Counted from the stretch's first letter, positions 8,872 to 18,690 are shown. The stretch is DNA of 59,475 bases from Riemerella columbipharyngis (GCF_900101995.1 NZ_FNAS01000015.1:1-59475); one strand, 5' to 3'. The notes: generated by a model from the sequence alone, not told the origin. Translations and numbers: made by a program.

Positions 8872-9832
8872 AGTATCAGTCATAATGTCCGTATATAATG
8901 CGGAGAAATACCTCAGTCAGGCGGTAGAATCTATTGTAAGACAGGTATTTGAGGATTTTGAATTTATTATAATAGATGATTGCTCTACTGATAAGTCTTA
9001 TGAAATCATAAGACATTATGTAGATGTGGATAAAAGAATTAAAGTTCTACGAAAGCAAGAAAACAAAGGCTCTAAGGGATTTGTAGAAAATTTGAATTGG
9101 GGGTTGAAGGAGGCAAAGGGGCAATATGTGGCTCGTATGGATGCAGATGATATCAGTCATCCTGAAAGATTGGAAAAGCAAGTACAGTTTTTAGATGCTT
9201 ATTCTGATGTTTTTATGGTGGGGAGTTCTATTAATTTTATAGATGAAAAGGATAATTTTATTAAAGTATTGGAGGCTCCGGAAAGAGATGAAGCGATAAA
9301 GCAAAAAATGCCTAAATCTATATCGATGTATCATCCGGTAATTATGTTTCGTAATAATGCAGAGGTAAGGTACAGAGATAAAATTTACTATTGTGAAGAT
9401 TATGATTTGTATCTGAGATTGATGATAGAGGGCAAAAAATTTTATAATTTCACTACACCATTGCTGGATTATAGGATTTTAGAAACATCTATATCAAGAA
9501 AAGACGGAAAGTTTTTTAGAACTCTTTTTGTGGAAAAAACAAAACAGTTTTATAGAGAGTCTTTAAAATACGGAAAAGATTCTTATGAAGAGTTTCATCC
9601 TGAATATTTATTACATATACTGGATTCTGAAAAAAATGAAAGTGAAAAAGAGCTGAAATTTGCACTTAATGTTGCAACCAAGCATAGATATAAAAAAGAA
9701 CTTTCTATTCTTATGAATCAATATAAATCACAATACGGAAATAAAATTGATGTGATTTTATTAAATATTATGAACTCATTTCCTATGGTTATTCCTAAAT
9801 TTTATTATAAATTTTTGAAAAAATCTTTTTAA
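8864..9832 (+). CDS. GT2 family glycosyltransferase
   Basis: 322 residues. VSVIMSVYNAEKYLSQAVES and IIIDDCSTDKS form the nucleotide-binding half, YVARMDADDISHPERLEKQ carries DxD plus the ISHPxRLE signature typical of capsule and LPS GT2 enzymes, and CEDYDLYLRL supplies the probable catalytic acidic residues. It overlaps the previous gene by 8 bases and the next by one base. Soluble or peripheral at the cytoplasmic membrane. Confidence 0.88.
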   Translation: MCKVSVIMSVYNAEKYLSQAVESIVRQVFEDFEFIIIDDCSTDKSYEIIRHYVDVDKRIKVLRKQENKGSKGFVENLNWGLKEAKGQYVARMDADDISHPERLEKQVQFLDAYSDVFMVGSSINFIDEKDNFIKVLEAPERDEAIKQKMPKSISMYHPVIMFRNNAEVRYRDKIYYCEDYDLYLRLMIEGKKFYNFTTPLLDYRILETSISRKDGKFFRTLFVEKTKQFYRESLKYGKDSYEEFHPEYLLHILDSEKNESEKELKFALNVATKHRYKKELSILMNQYKSQYGNKIDVILLNIMNSFPMVIPKFYYKFLKKSF

Positions 9833-10854
9833 TGGCTGTTGATATCTTTATAAAATCGTTTAATAGAGTTTATTACTTAGACCGAGCTATATATAGTGTC
9901 AAACAAAATCTCACGGGGGATTATAAAATTATCGTCTTAGACGATGGTACCCCCAAAAAGTATCTTGACAAGATTAAAGAAAAATACCCTGAGATAGAAA
10001 TAAAAACATCTAAAAATTATAAGAACAAAATAATGTCTATAGAAGAAAATATTATTTCTGGGAAAGATATAGACGGTTTTAGCATCCCTACGGATTTGTG
10101 GTATAATGCTGTGAAGAATGGTTCCGAATACTGCATCGTTACGGAGGATGATGTTTGGTTTGGCTCACACATAAACATAGATGAAACAGTAGCAAGGTGT
10201 AAAGAGCTTAAGATTAATTTACTTAAATTGGGCTGGCTGGGAAATGTAGAAGATGACAAGTATTTTGATATTAGTGAGATATCAAAAGATATAGAAAATA
10301 TAGTTCCGAAAAAAATGTTTTTAGGCTCTAAAGCATTGATGGATTTGTTTTTTTACAATAAATACAAGTTTTTTACCATAGGCTATAAGTTAGGATTCTT
10401 TGATAATTATACTAAGAGAAAATACTGGGGGCTTAATTCTATTTTAATGGGACTTTGGAAAAGAGAATACTGGCTGGAGGTATGGAAAGATGCTAAAGGT
10501 AAGGTAGATGAGAAACAGCAGCTTAGAAATGCTGCAGCGTATTATAACAAAAATAAGAGAAACGCCAATTTCGCAGCACGGCTAAAAAACGAAGCGATGC
10601 GTACTACTTTTCAGAGTTCGGCTACCAATTCTTACCATAAATATGGATATTTATTTGATGTCAATTATTGCAATCATTTGCTTAATGAGGCTTGGTATGA
10701 TGGCAAATTTGATATAACGCAGAATTTTCCTAAAGATTTTGAAATAGAATATTTGGAGTCTTTTTTTGATGAAAAGATTGATGTAAAGGAATTTAGAAAG
10801 TGGGTAAGTCATTTTAAAGAACAATATAGAAATTTAGGTTGTGATGTTGAATAA
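9832..10854 (+). CDS. Atypical GT-A glycosyltransferase-like protein
   Basis: 340 residues. The N-terminus (VDIFIKSFNRVYYLDRAIYSV, then KIIVLDDGTPKKY) looks like the first strand-helix-strand of a GT2 fold. Where DxD is expected there is CIVTEDDVWF (about 100-109), and the C-terminal 200 residues match nothing I recognise. GALNK, YKLGFFDNY-type aromatic segments and a basic stretch around 220-245 fill that part. It sits in the glycosyltransferase operon with one-base overlap upstream and overlap with the acyltransferase downstream, so a role in the same glycan is likely. The enzymatic assignment is weaker than for its neighbours. Confidence 0.6.
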   Translation: MAVDIFIKSFNRVYYLDRAIYSVKQNLTGDYKIIVLDDGTPKKYLDKIKEKYPEIEIKTSKNYKNKIMSIEENIISGKDIDGFSIPTDLWYNAVKNGSEYCIVTEDDVWFGSHINIDETVARCKELKINLLKLGWLGNVEDDKYFDISEISKDIENIVPKKMFLGSKALMDLFFYNKYKFFTIGYKLGFFDNYTKRKYWGLNSILMGLWKREYWLEVWKDAKGKVDEKQQLRNAAAYYNKNKRNANFAARLKNEAMRTTFQSSATNSYHKYGYLFDVNYCNHLLNEAWYDGKFDITQNFPKDFEIEYLESFFDEKIDVKEFRKWVSHFKEQYRNLGCDVE

Positions 10855-11908
10855 TTCTTCTAAAAAAAAAATTTTTCCTGCGTTGACTGGCTACAGGGCT
10901 ATTGCAGCGTGGATTATTTTTATATATCATTTTTTCCCATTTAAAAATATACATCATAATTATCCAAAATGGATAGCTGATATTATTTGGGAATTCCATA
11001 TAGGAGTGGATATGTTCTTTGTATTGAGTGGTTTTTTGATTGCTTATCGCTATTTTGGCACTTCTATTGACTTTAAAAAATATATGACGAATAGGTTTGC
11101 GAGAATCTATCCTATGTATTTTATTATTACAGTTTTAGTATTTGTTGTAATATATTTGAAACAAGGTGTATGGACAGATACGAATACTTTGGAAGCTATT
11201 TTTAGTTTTACAATGACTAAGGCATTATTCTCGGATTTTTTTATGTCGGGTATATCGCAAGGCTGGACGCTTACTTTAGAAGAACTTTTCTACCTTACAG
11301 CACCTCTTTATTTTATACTCATTAGAAAAAAGACTTATTGGCTTTGTGTTTTGCCTATTATTATATTTTTATTTGGTTCAGTCTTAACTGGTTTAAGCCT
11401 ACATTTCGATTACTTAGGGGGATTTATGAGGAATAATATATCTGTGTACATAATAGAATTTTTTGCAGGTATAGCATTAGCTCTTTTTATCAAGAAAAAA
11501 CCTGTTTCTGTTAAAATGCCTATCAAAATTACTTATATAGGACTATTTTTTATAGGAGTATATCTCTGTATAATGAAATATCTTTACCCTATATTCGAAT
11601 TAAATTCGGGTTTAGGGCGTTTTATTTCTATTGGCCTTCTTTCTTTTTTAGGTATTGCTCCGTTGATATGGGGGCTTATTTTTGAAGACACTTGGATACA
11701 AAGAATGTTATCCTCTAAAATTATGGTGCTTCTTGGTAAAAGCTCATATGTATTCTATCTTATTCATAAAGGATTTGTCTCTATTTTTATTGATGAATAT
11801 GTTTGGAGTAATAAATTGTTTTTATTTGTTGCTTTAAATGTAATATCTATTCTATTATTCAAATACATAGAGGAGCCTGTTAATTTATACATTAAAAAAG
11901 TAAAATGA
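10844..11908 (+). CDS. Acyltransferase-3 family membrane protein
   Basis: 354 residues from the ATG at 10844; a GTG three bases upstream is also possible. It is a multi-spanning protein of the OafA/YrhL type that O-acylates surface polysaccharides. Visible features are PALTGYRAIAAWIIFIYHF with the conserved R and H of the first helix, IGVDMFFVLSGFLIAYRYF, NRFARIYPMYF, and about ten hydrophobic helices ending in FKYIEEPVNLYI. There is no C-terminal SGNH domain. A run of ten A (10862-10871) lies near the start of the reading frame and could slip. It overlaps the previous gene by 11 bases and the next by ATGA. Confidence 0.85.
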   Translation: MLNNSSKKKIFPALTGYRAIAAWIIFIYHFFPFKNIHHNYPKWIADIIWEFHIGVDMFFVLSGFLIAYRYFGTSIDFKKYMTNRFARIYPMYFIITVLVFVVIYLKQGVWTDTNTLEAIFSFTMTKALFSDFFMSGISQGWTLTLEELFYLTAPLYFILIRKKTYWLCVLPIIIFLFGSVLTGLSLHFDYLGGFMRNNISVYIIEFFAGIALALFIKKKPVSVKMPIKITYIGLFFIGVYLCIMKYLYPIFELNSGLGRFISIGLLSFLGIAPLIWGLIFEDTWIQRMLSSKIMVLLGKSSYVFYLIHKGFVSIFIDEYVWSNKLFLFVALNVISILLFKYIEEPVNLYIKKVK

Positions 11909-13034
11909 AGAGATCAAGATATTGTTATATAGTAAATTTGGGTTTGAATATATGTTTTATATTAGTTTTTTTATCTAGTATTCTACATTTTTTCAATAAA
12001 GGATTGACTTGGAGTTATCCTGAATTTTTTATTTCATATAAATATACATTCATTAGACGAGGATTAGTTGGTTCTATATTGTTGATTTTTAGTAATTTAT
12101 TTGCAAGGGGGGGATAGAAATGTTTTTGAATAATGTAATTTCTATACTGATGATAATTAATTTAAGCCTTATTCTAACAATTATGATATGGAAAAAACTT
12201 CCTTTGTATATACTTATGGCAAGCTTTCTGGTTTTGAATATTTATGCTCAGCATATTGCATTTAGATTAGATTTATTGATGATACCACTATTGTTTTTAC
12301 AGTTTTTTATCTTGAAAAAAAATAATTTGAAATTAATATTAAAAATAATATTTACATTGATATTCCTTATCATCGGAATTTTAATTCATGAAGTTTATTT
12401 TTTGATAGCTTCATTTCCATTGTTTTATATTCTATATTTCAAATTAGGAAGAAATAGATGGATGTATTGTACAGTTGTTTTTTTACCTTCACTGGTTGTT
12501 TTCTTACTGATGGTAATCCTATTTAAAGGAAATGTTTCAAGTGCTGACAATATAATACTATCTTGGGAAAGATTAGGGGTTAATCCGAAACATTTAAGTT
12601 ATCTAAGATGGTTATTTTCATTAAAAGGACCTATATATATCATATATAATGTAGCATTTGTAAAAAATAAATTTTATTTGGTAGGATTTTTATTAAACTA
12701 TATTTTAGTATGCTTATGTTTTTATTTATATATTAAGCAATGTTTTTTTGTTAATAAAAGAAATACAATTTTTATTTTAGGGAATTTTAGTATGATATTA
12801 ATTCTTTGCTGTATTGCTACAGATTTTGTAAGATGGTATTATATGGTCTTTTTGGTAATTTTATTTTATTTCGTTCTGTTTGAAAAAAGAAAATCTTTCT
12901 TTATCAATAAAAAATATTTAATATTGAAAATATTTGTGTTGTTTTTGGGGCTTCCTATGTATGGCTGGACATTTACACATTTTTATTGGACCTCTCCGAT
13001 AAAATATATTATTGAATTAAAAAAATATTTTTGA
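11905..13034 (+). pseudogene. Split polytopic membrane protein, candidate glycan polymerase
   Basis: Two frames, 11905-12117 (70 residues) and 12120-13034 (304 residues), look like one gene. The first ends in FARGG followed by TAG, directly after seven G (12107-12113); one extra G would join it to the second frame as a protein of about 376 residues. The joined product is very hydrophobic with about ten helices and carries KYTFIRRGLVGS in its N-terminal part. Its position among glycosyltransferases, with no other polymerase-like gene in view, makes a Wzy/EpsG-type polymerase plausible but unproven. Alternatives are phase variation by G-tract slippage, a fixed inactivating mutation, a sequencing error, or two coupled polypeptides, since the second ATG follows the stop by two bases. 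Confidence 0.6.
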
Positions 13035-13035
13035 T

Positions 13036-14196
13036 ATGTCTGATACAAAAAAAATAAAAGTATTATTCCGTCTTCGTTCTTTGGAGATGGGGGGAGTTCC
13101 TCGTGTCGTATTGGATTTGTTGCGGAATTTGCCTAAGGATAAGTTTGAACTGACGCTTATGCTCAACCTCTATCAAGGAGAATTAGTCTCCGAGATTCCG
13201 GAAGATATCAAAGTCATCAAAATTGAAAAAGGTAGGGAACAAATGTCCAAAAATCCTTTTATCCAAAAATTACAATTAGGTATTAGGCGTTTGAAGTTGG
13301 AGATTTACGATAGATTCCCCTCGTTGCTCTATGCATTAAAGGTTAAGGAAGATTTTGATATAGAGATTGCTCCGGGCTATGCGGAATTCAAAATGGTATT
13401 GGGATCTCCCAATAAAAAATCTAAAAAAATAGGCTGGTTTCATACCGATGTGAGCTATGATAAGAATCAAAAGCGTGTAAATGAGCGTATCGAGCTAATG
13501 AAGCAGTTTGATTGGATGATTTTTGGTGCTAAGCAAACTCGGCAAGTAATAGAAGATTTATATGGGATTACTTATCCTAAAAGTTCTGTTATCTATAATG
13601 TTATTAAAATAAACGAAGCCCGTCAAAAAGCAAAAGCCTTTGATGCAAGTTTCCCTGCCGTGAGACCTTGTTTCTCCTCTATGGGAAGGTTGCACAGCAG
13701 GAAAGGCTATCATACATTGATGAATGTCCACAAGAGGCTTTTAGACTCGGGGCATCATCATAGTATATTTGTAATAGGAGGCGGAAGCGAAATGGAAAAC
13801 CTCAAAAATCAAGCTAAAGAGTTGGGGGTAGAAGACACATTTTTGCTTTTGGGAACACAGAAAAATCCTTGGCCGTATATTTTAGCGTCTGATTATTTTG
13901 TTTTACCTTCGCAATCAGAGAGCTATCCGCTTACCATAGGAGAGGTGATGGCTCTTGGCAAACCTATTATTTCTACCAATGTAGGTGGTATCCCCGAAAT
14001 GATAGAAGACGGCGTAGATGGTGTTTTGGTTAATTATGACGAAAACGAGCTCTACGATGCAATGAAATGTTTTCTTACAGACGAAAACTTTGTAGAGAAA
14101 ATAAAGGCAGGAACAAAAAATGTAGATGAGAAATTTGATGAAAAGCGAATTTATCAGCAAATAATAGCAGTCTTGGAAAATGTATTAAAAAAATGA
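13036..14196 (+). CDS. GT4 family glycosyltransferase
   Basis: 386 residues, GT-B fold. The N-terminal domain begins KVLFRLRSLEMGGVPRVVLD; the donor domain has SSMGRLHSRKGYHTLMNVHK, VIGGGSEMENL and SQSESYPLTIGEVMALGKP, where the E-x7-E pattern is kept. It is clearly related to the GT4 protein encoded at 17527-18678: both share an LNLY-G---EIP segment and an RFPSLLY segment. It starts one base after the polymerase candidate and overlaps the next gene by four bases. Confidence 0.88.
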   Translation: MSDTKKIKVLFRLRSLEMGGVPRVVLDLLRNLPKDKFELTLMLNLYQGELVSEIPEDIKVIKIEKGREQMSKNPFIQKLQLGIRRLKLEIYDRFPSLLYALKVKEDFDIEIAPGYAEFKMVLGSPNKKSKKIGWFHTDVSYDKNQKRVNERIELMKQFDWMIFGAKQTRQVIEDLYGITYPKSSVIYNVIKINEARQKAKAFDASFPAVRPCFSSMGRLHSRKGYHTLMNVHKRLLDSGHHHSIFVIGGGSEMENLKNQAKELGVEDTFLLLGTQKNPWPYILASDYFVLPSQSESYPLTIGEVMALGKPIISTNVGGIPEMIEDGVDGVLVNYDENELYDAMKCFLTDENFVEKIKAGTKNVDEKFDEKRIYQQIIAVLENVLKK

Positions 14197-15119
14197 ATGC
14201 ACAAGAAACCCCGAAAATAACCATTATCACCCCGACATACAATAGGGCACATACATTGCCACGGGTTTTTGAATCTCTTAAAAAACAAACTTTCAGAGAC
14301 TTTAAGTGGCTCATTATGGACGATGGCTCCACAGACGATACCGCATCTCTTGTAGAGGTGTTTAGGGAAAATTCGTCTTTTGAGATAGAGTATTATTCTC
14401 AGTCCAACAGACATAAATTTCTGACTGTTTTAGATGGCATCAAAAAAGTAGTTTCTAAATATCATATGGTAGTAGATTCAGATGATGCCTATCCGGACGA
14501 CTCTTTGGAGGTTTTGTACAATGAAGCGGAGCAAATTAAAAATCAAGATGATTATATCGCAGTGATGGGGCTCTCGGCAGATGAAGAAGGCAATATAGTG
14601 GGCGACCGATATCCCAATGACGGATTTGATGGAAGTATTTTGGAGATGCGTTACAAATACAAGGTCAGAGGTGATAAATTTGGGATATTCATTACCTCAT
14701 CTTATCATAAACAAATAGAAGGGAAAGACTATAGCCTCTACGAAGGGAAAGGATATATTCCTCAGAGCGTTATTTTCAATGAGTATGATGCCAAAGGTAT
14801 AAAAACAAGGTTTGTAAATAAAGTGGTGAGATATTATCTAATGGATACGGAGGACGCAGAATCAGTATCCAATACACGCTGGACGGGCAAAAATATCTTT
14901 GGATTGATGGAAGGACATCTTTCCTTTTTGAATTCGTACAGGAAAAAATTATTAGGTTACCCCAAAGCATTGTTGAGGAATATTATTGGGTTTCAGTATT
15001 ATGCACTGAAGAACAAAATATCGTTTTCAAAAATAATAATATCCCCTAAAGATGGAGTGATAAGACTTTTGGGTATGCTGTTGTTTCCATTTAGTTTTTT
15101 ATATAATAAGATAAAATAG
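14193..15119 (+). CDS. GT2 family glycosyltransferase
   Basis: 308 residues. ITIITPTYNRAHTLPRVFES and WLIMDDGSTDDTASLVE open a GT-A domain, and MVVDSDDAYPDDSLE carries the DxD motif. The C-terminal 60 residues end in a hydrophobic, basic tail (LLGMLLFPFSFLYNKIK) that could attach to the membrane. Such proteins resemble amylovoran- and capsule-type transferases. It overlaps the GT4 gene by four bases and lies six bases before the MBOAT gene. Confidence 0.87.
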   Translation: MNAQETPKITIITPTYNRAHTLPRVFESLKKQTFRDFKWLIMDDGSTDDTASLVEVFRENSSFEIEYYSQSNRHKFLTVLDGIKKVVSKYHMVVDSDDAYPDDSLEVLYNEAEQIKNQDDYIAVMGLSADEEGNIVGDRYPNDGFDGSILEMRYKYKVRGDKFGIFITSSYHKQIEGKDYSLYEGKGYIPQSVIFNEYDAKGIKTRFVNKVVRYYLMDTEDAESVSNTRWTGKNIFGLMEGHLSFLNSYRKKLLGYPKALLRNIIGFQYYALKNKISFSKIIISPKDGVIRLLGMLLFPFSFLYNKIK

Positions 15120-15125
15120 GATATT

Positions 15126-16598
15126 ATGCTATTTAATTCTATCAGTTTTTTAATATTCCTGCCCATAGTATTTACCTTATATTGGATTTTGAATAAAAAC
15201 TATAAGTGGCAAAATATATTATTATTGTTGTCCAGTTATTATTTTTATATGTGCTGGGATTGGCGTTTTGGTTTCTTGCTATTATTTTCCACATTGTTGG
15301 ATTATTTTACGGGGCTCAAAATGGCTAATTCTAAGAATGATAAACTACGAAAATTTTGGCTAACTTTAAGTATTGTTATCAATCTTGGATTTTTGGGATT
15401 CTTTAAGTACTATAATTTTTTTGTAGAATCTTTTACGGATTTTTTCAAAGGCTTTGGACTTAATATGGATCCTTGGGTACTGCATATTGTATTACCGGTA
15501 GGTATTTCATTTTATACATTTCACGGATTATCTTATGTAATAGATATTTATAAACGAAAAATTCCTGCAGAATACAATTTTGTAGATTATGCAGTGTTTG
15601 TATCTTTTTTTCCGCTTTTAGTGGCGGGACCAATAGAGAGGGCTACGCATTTATTGCCTCAGATACAAAGGAAAAGGATTTTTAATTATGACCAAGCGGT
15701 AGATGGTATGCGCCAGATTTTATGGGGCTTTTTCAAAAAAGTTGTTATAGCGGACAATTGTGCCACCTTTGCTAACCATGTTTTTGCTAATGCAGACCAT
15801 TCTTCCGGAAGTACACTTTTTTTAGGAGCTGTATTTTTTACATTTCAGATATACGGAGATTTCTCGGGATATTCGGATATTGCACTTGGTGTGGCACGAT
15901 TGTTCGGAATAGAATTGCTGAAGAATTTTGCTTATCCATACTTCTCTCGTGATGTAGCAGAATTTTGGCGTCGTTGGCATATCTCTTTATCCACTTGGTT
16001 TCGTGACTACCTCTATATACCATTGGGAGGGAGCAAGGGAGGAACGTGGATGAGGATAAGGAATACTTTCATTATTTTTGTGGTAAGCGGTTTTTGGCAC
16101 GGAGCTAACTGGACATTCATCATGTGGGGGGTCCTTAATGCTTTGTTTATAATGCCTTCTATTATACTGAAAACCAATCGGAAAAATATGGAGGTGGTAG
16201 CACTCAATAGATTGATTCCTTCTTATAAAGATGCTTTACAGATTTTTACCACTTTTTTACTGACAGTTTTGGCATGGATATTTTTTAGAGCCCAGAGTAT
16301 AAGTAAAGCGTTTGCGTATATAAAAGGTATTTTTACAAAAAGCTTTTTTACTTTTCCTGATTTTAATAAGGAGGCATTGGGCGTCTTGATTATTATAGCG
16401 TTTTTTATGTCTGTGGAATGGATGGGAAAGGATTATAATTATGCATTGGAAAATCTATTAATTCCTCATCAAAATACTTCAGCTAAGAGAGCAAGATTTC
16501 TATCAATAGCAAGATGGGTATTTTATGCATTTATCATAATGCTGATAGGATTATTTATTCAGACGAAAGAGACACCGTTTATATACTTTCAATTTTAG
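15126..16598 (+). CDS. MBOAT family membrane O-acyltransferase
   Basis: 490 residues, the standard length for AlgI/DltB/PatA-type enzymes. About ten to twelve hydrophobic helices are present. Diagnostic segments are LVAGPIERATHLLPQI, FWRRWHISLSTWFRDYLYIPLGG and SGFWHGANWTF, the last containing the conserved catalytic histidine. The protein moves acyl groups across the membrane for O-acetylation of a polysaccharide, normally with an SGNH-fold partner. That partner is the next gene, which is frameshifted here. Confidence 0.9.
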   Translation: MLFNSISFLIFLPIVFTLYWILNKNYKWQNILLLLSSYYFYMCWDWRFGFLLLFSTLLDYFTGLKMANSKNDKLRKFWLTLSIVINLGFLGFFKYYNFFVESFTDFFKGFGLNMDPWVLHIVLPVGISFYTFHGLSYVIDIYKRKIPAEYNFVDYAVFVSFFPLLVAGPIERATHLLPQIQRKRIFNYDQAVDGMRQILWGFFKKVVIADNCATFANHVFANADHSSGSTLFLGAVFFTFQIYGDFSGYSDIALGVARLFGIELLKNFAYPYFSRDVAEFWRRWHISLSTWFRDYLYIPLGGSKGGTWMRIRNTFIIFVVSGFWHGANWTFIMWGVLNALFIMPSIILKTNRKNMEVVALNRLIPSYKDALQIFTTFLLTVLAWIFFRAQSISKAFAYIKGIFTKSFFTFPDFNKEALGVLIIIAFFMSVEWMGKDYNYALENLLIPHQNTSAKRARFLSIARWVFYAFIIMLIGLFIQTKETPFIYFQF

Positions 16599-16602
16599 AT
16601 AG

Positions 16603-17537
16603 ATGAAACGATTTATAAGAAACTGTATTATATTTTCAATATTTGCTGTTTTATTTTATATTATAGTGATGCCTTTGTGGGCTTATGTAATGCCTAAGTA
16701 TTTGGCAAAAAATGTTAGAAATTGCGTAGGATGTTATGGACATTTATTATCAAGGGTGAGGGATGCAGAAAAAGTAAAGAATCCGGATATTCTTTTTTTA
16801 GGTTCCTCTCATTCTTACAGAGGATTTGATACAAGAGTTTTTGCTAAGCATCACATTCGAGCGTTTAATTTAGGTTCAGTCGTCAGACGCCTATCAATAC
16901 GCAGGTTTTACTGAAACAATATTTAGATGAAATTAAACCTAAAATGATTGTTTATGAAGTTTATACTGGGACTCTTACTGACAATGGGGTAGAGTCTTCT
17001 TTGGATATGCTTAGTAATTCTTATGTGGATAAAAATTCTTTTGAAATGGCATATAGAATTAACGATTGGCTTACTTATAATACGCTTTTGTATGGGTTTT
17101 TTCGTACGATGATAGGGGCAAACAGAAGTTTTCATGAACCGGTAGACCAAGATGGGAACCACTATATAACGGGAGGAGGCTATGTGGAAAGCGATTTTAG
17201 AAAAAACCCTTTAAAAGATGAGCCTGTAGGAATCTGGAAGTTAACCCCCAAGCAGGTAAAAGCTCTAAAAGAAAATATTGCGTTTATCAAAAAAAGAAAA
17301 ATTCCTTATATTCTTGTACAAGCACCTATTACTCAGAAACTGTATTCAGCAAGAACCAATAATAAACAAGTAGACAGTTTGCTTTTTCATCTGGGAATAT
17401 ATAAAAATTTCTACGGAAGCATTCCTCTGAATGATACAGTAGATTTCTATGATAGCGACCATATGAATCAAGATGCAGTAGTTAAGTTTAATGAAGAATT
17501 TATTAGATATTTAAAATCTGTAAAAATTGAAAAATAA
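16603..17537 (+). pseudogene. Frameshifted SGNH-like partner of the MBOAT protein
   Basis: Two frames make one gene of about 311 codons: 16603-16914 and a second frame that reads through 16944-17537. The first part has an N-terminal membrane helix and LFLGSSHSYRGFD (about residues 64-76), with the nucleophile serine in GSSHS. The second ends with FYDSDHMNQDA, which supplies the Asp-x-x-His pair of SGNH hydrolases. Around 16876-16885 the first frame leaves the homologous path after FNLGS, and the other frame continues with QTPINTQVLLKQYL; one missing base explains it. There is no homopolymer at the break, so slippage is unlikely: either a real mutation or a sequence error. The pairing with MBOAT suggests an AlgJ/PatB-like role. 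Confidence 0.7.
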
Positions 17538-18678
17538 AAAGAAAATCCTTATCAGAATAGGCTCTATGCGGCACGGAGGAGCAGAGAAGGTGCTGGTTAC
17601 TTTTCTAAAGAATTTACCGGAGGATAAGTACGAGATAGACTTACTGCTCAACCTCTATTCCGGTAAATACTTGCCGGAGATCCCCTCTTGGGTCAATGTT
17701 CTCTATCTCAATAGAGGGGAGATGATTACTACCAACCGCCCTCAGGACATTCCTAAAAAAGCATTTAGAGTGATTTATCAGGGACTGCTCAAGAGATTTC
17801 CATCTCTGCTCTATAAGTTTATTCTTAAAAATAAAAAATACGATATAGAGTTTGCAGCTATACACGGTTTTAGAGATGAGATTCTTGATTCTCCGCTTCG
17901 TAGTTCTAAAAAAATAATTTGGATACACAATGATTTGAGAAAGACAGAATTTCATAATTATACGGATGATGAGATTTGTAGGTTTTTTGGGTTTGATAAA
18001 ATTTTAGTTATTTCGGAGTATATTCAGAAAGATTTTGAGAACTTGGCGAAAACTAATAAGGAACGACAAAAAATAGTAAGAATTTATAATCCGTTAGATA
18101 CCAGAGATATTCTTTGTAAAAGTTTGCAGCCTGTTGATATAGAGACGGTTGGTTTGCCTATTTTTCTCTCTGTGGGGACTGTTTTTCCACAAAAAGGTTT
18201 TGATAGACTACTCAAAGTCCATAAAAGATTATTAGATGAAGGCTGTTTTCATCGGATTCTGATTGCAGGAGACGGTTATGATTTTGAAAACCTCAAGAAG
18301 CTGAGATCAGAGCTGGGGATAGAGAATACTGTAGAGCTGTTAGGATTTACGGATAATCCTTATCCTTATTTTAAGGCTGCCGATTTTTATGTTCTGAGTT
18401 CTCGATACGAAGGCTATCCTACGGTATTATTCGAAGCGGTTACGCTGCAAAAAAACATTATCGCAACAGAGGTTTCCGGAGTTAGAGAGATGCTTCTGGA
18501 GGGAGAATTGGGGCTTATTGTGGAAAACTCCGAGGAAGGCATTTACCAAGGAATGAAAAAAGCACTTGCTTCTCCTCAGCTTTTTGAGGCTTATCAATCC
18601 CGGCTAAAAAATTATGAGATGCCTTTTAATTTAGATAATTCGGTAAAAAGCATTATGAACATTATCGATGAACTTTAA
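17527..18678 (+). CDS. GT4 family glycosyltransferase
   Basis: 383 residues, GT-B fold. The start is TTG at 17527, inside the end of the preceding frame; it gives the expected KKILIRIGSMRHGGAEKV N-terminus, whereas the next ATG (17566) would cut into the glycine-rich loop. The donor domain has LSVGTVFPQKGFDRLLKVHK, IAGDGYDFENLKKL and SSRYEGYPTVLFEAVTLQK with E-x7-E. It resembles the GT4 protein at 13036-14196 over its whole length. Twelve bases separate it from the acetyltransferase gene that follows. Confidence 0.87.
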   Translation: MKNKKKILIRIGSMRHGGAEKVLVTFLKNLPEDKYEIDLLLNLYSGKYLPEIPSWVNVLYLNRGEMITTNRPQDIPKKAFRVIYQGLLKRFPSLLYKFILKNKKYDIEFAAIHGFRDEILDSPLRSSKKIIWIHNDLRKTEFHNYTDDEICRFFGFDKILVISEYIQKDFENLAKTNKERQKIVRIYNPLDTRDILCKSLQPVDIETVGLPIFLSVGTVFPQKGFDRLLKVHKRLLDEGCFHRILIAGDGYDFENLKKLRSELGIENTVELLGFTDNPYPYFKAADFYVLSSRYEGYPTVLFEAVTLQKNIIATEVSGVREMLLEGELGLIVENSEEGIYQGMKKALASPQLFEAYQSRLKNYEMPFNLDNSVKSIMNIIDEL

Positions 18679-18690
18679 TTCTATAAACTT

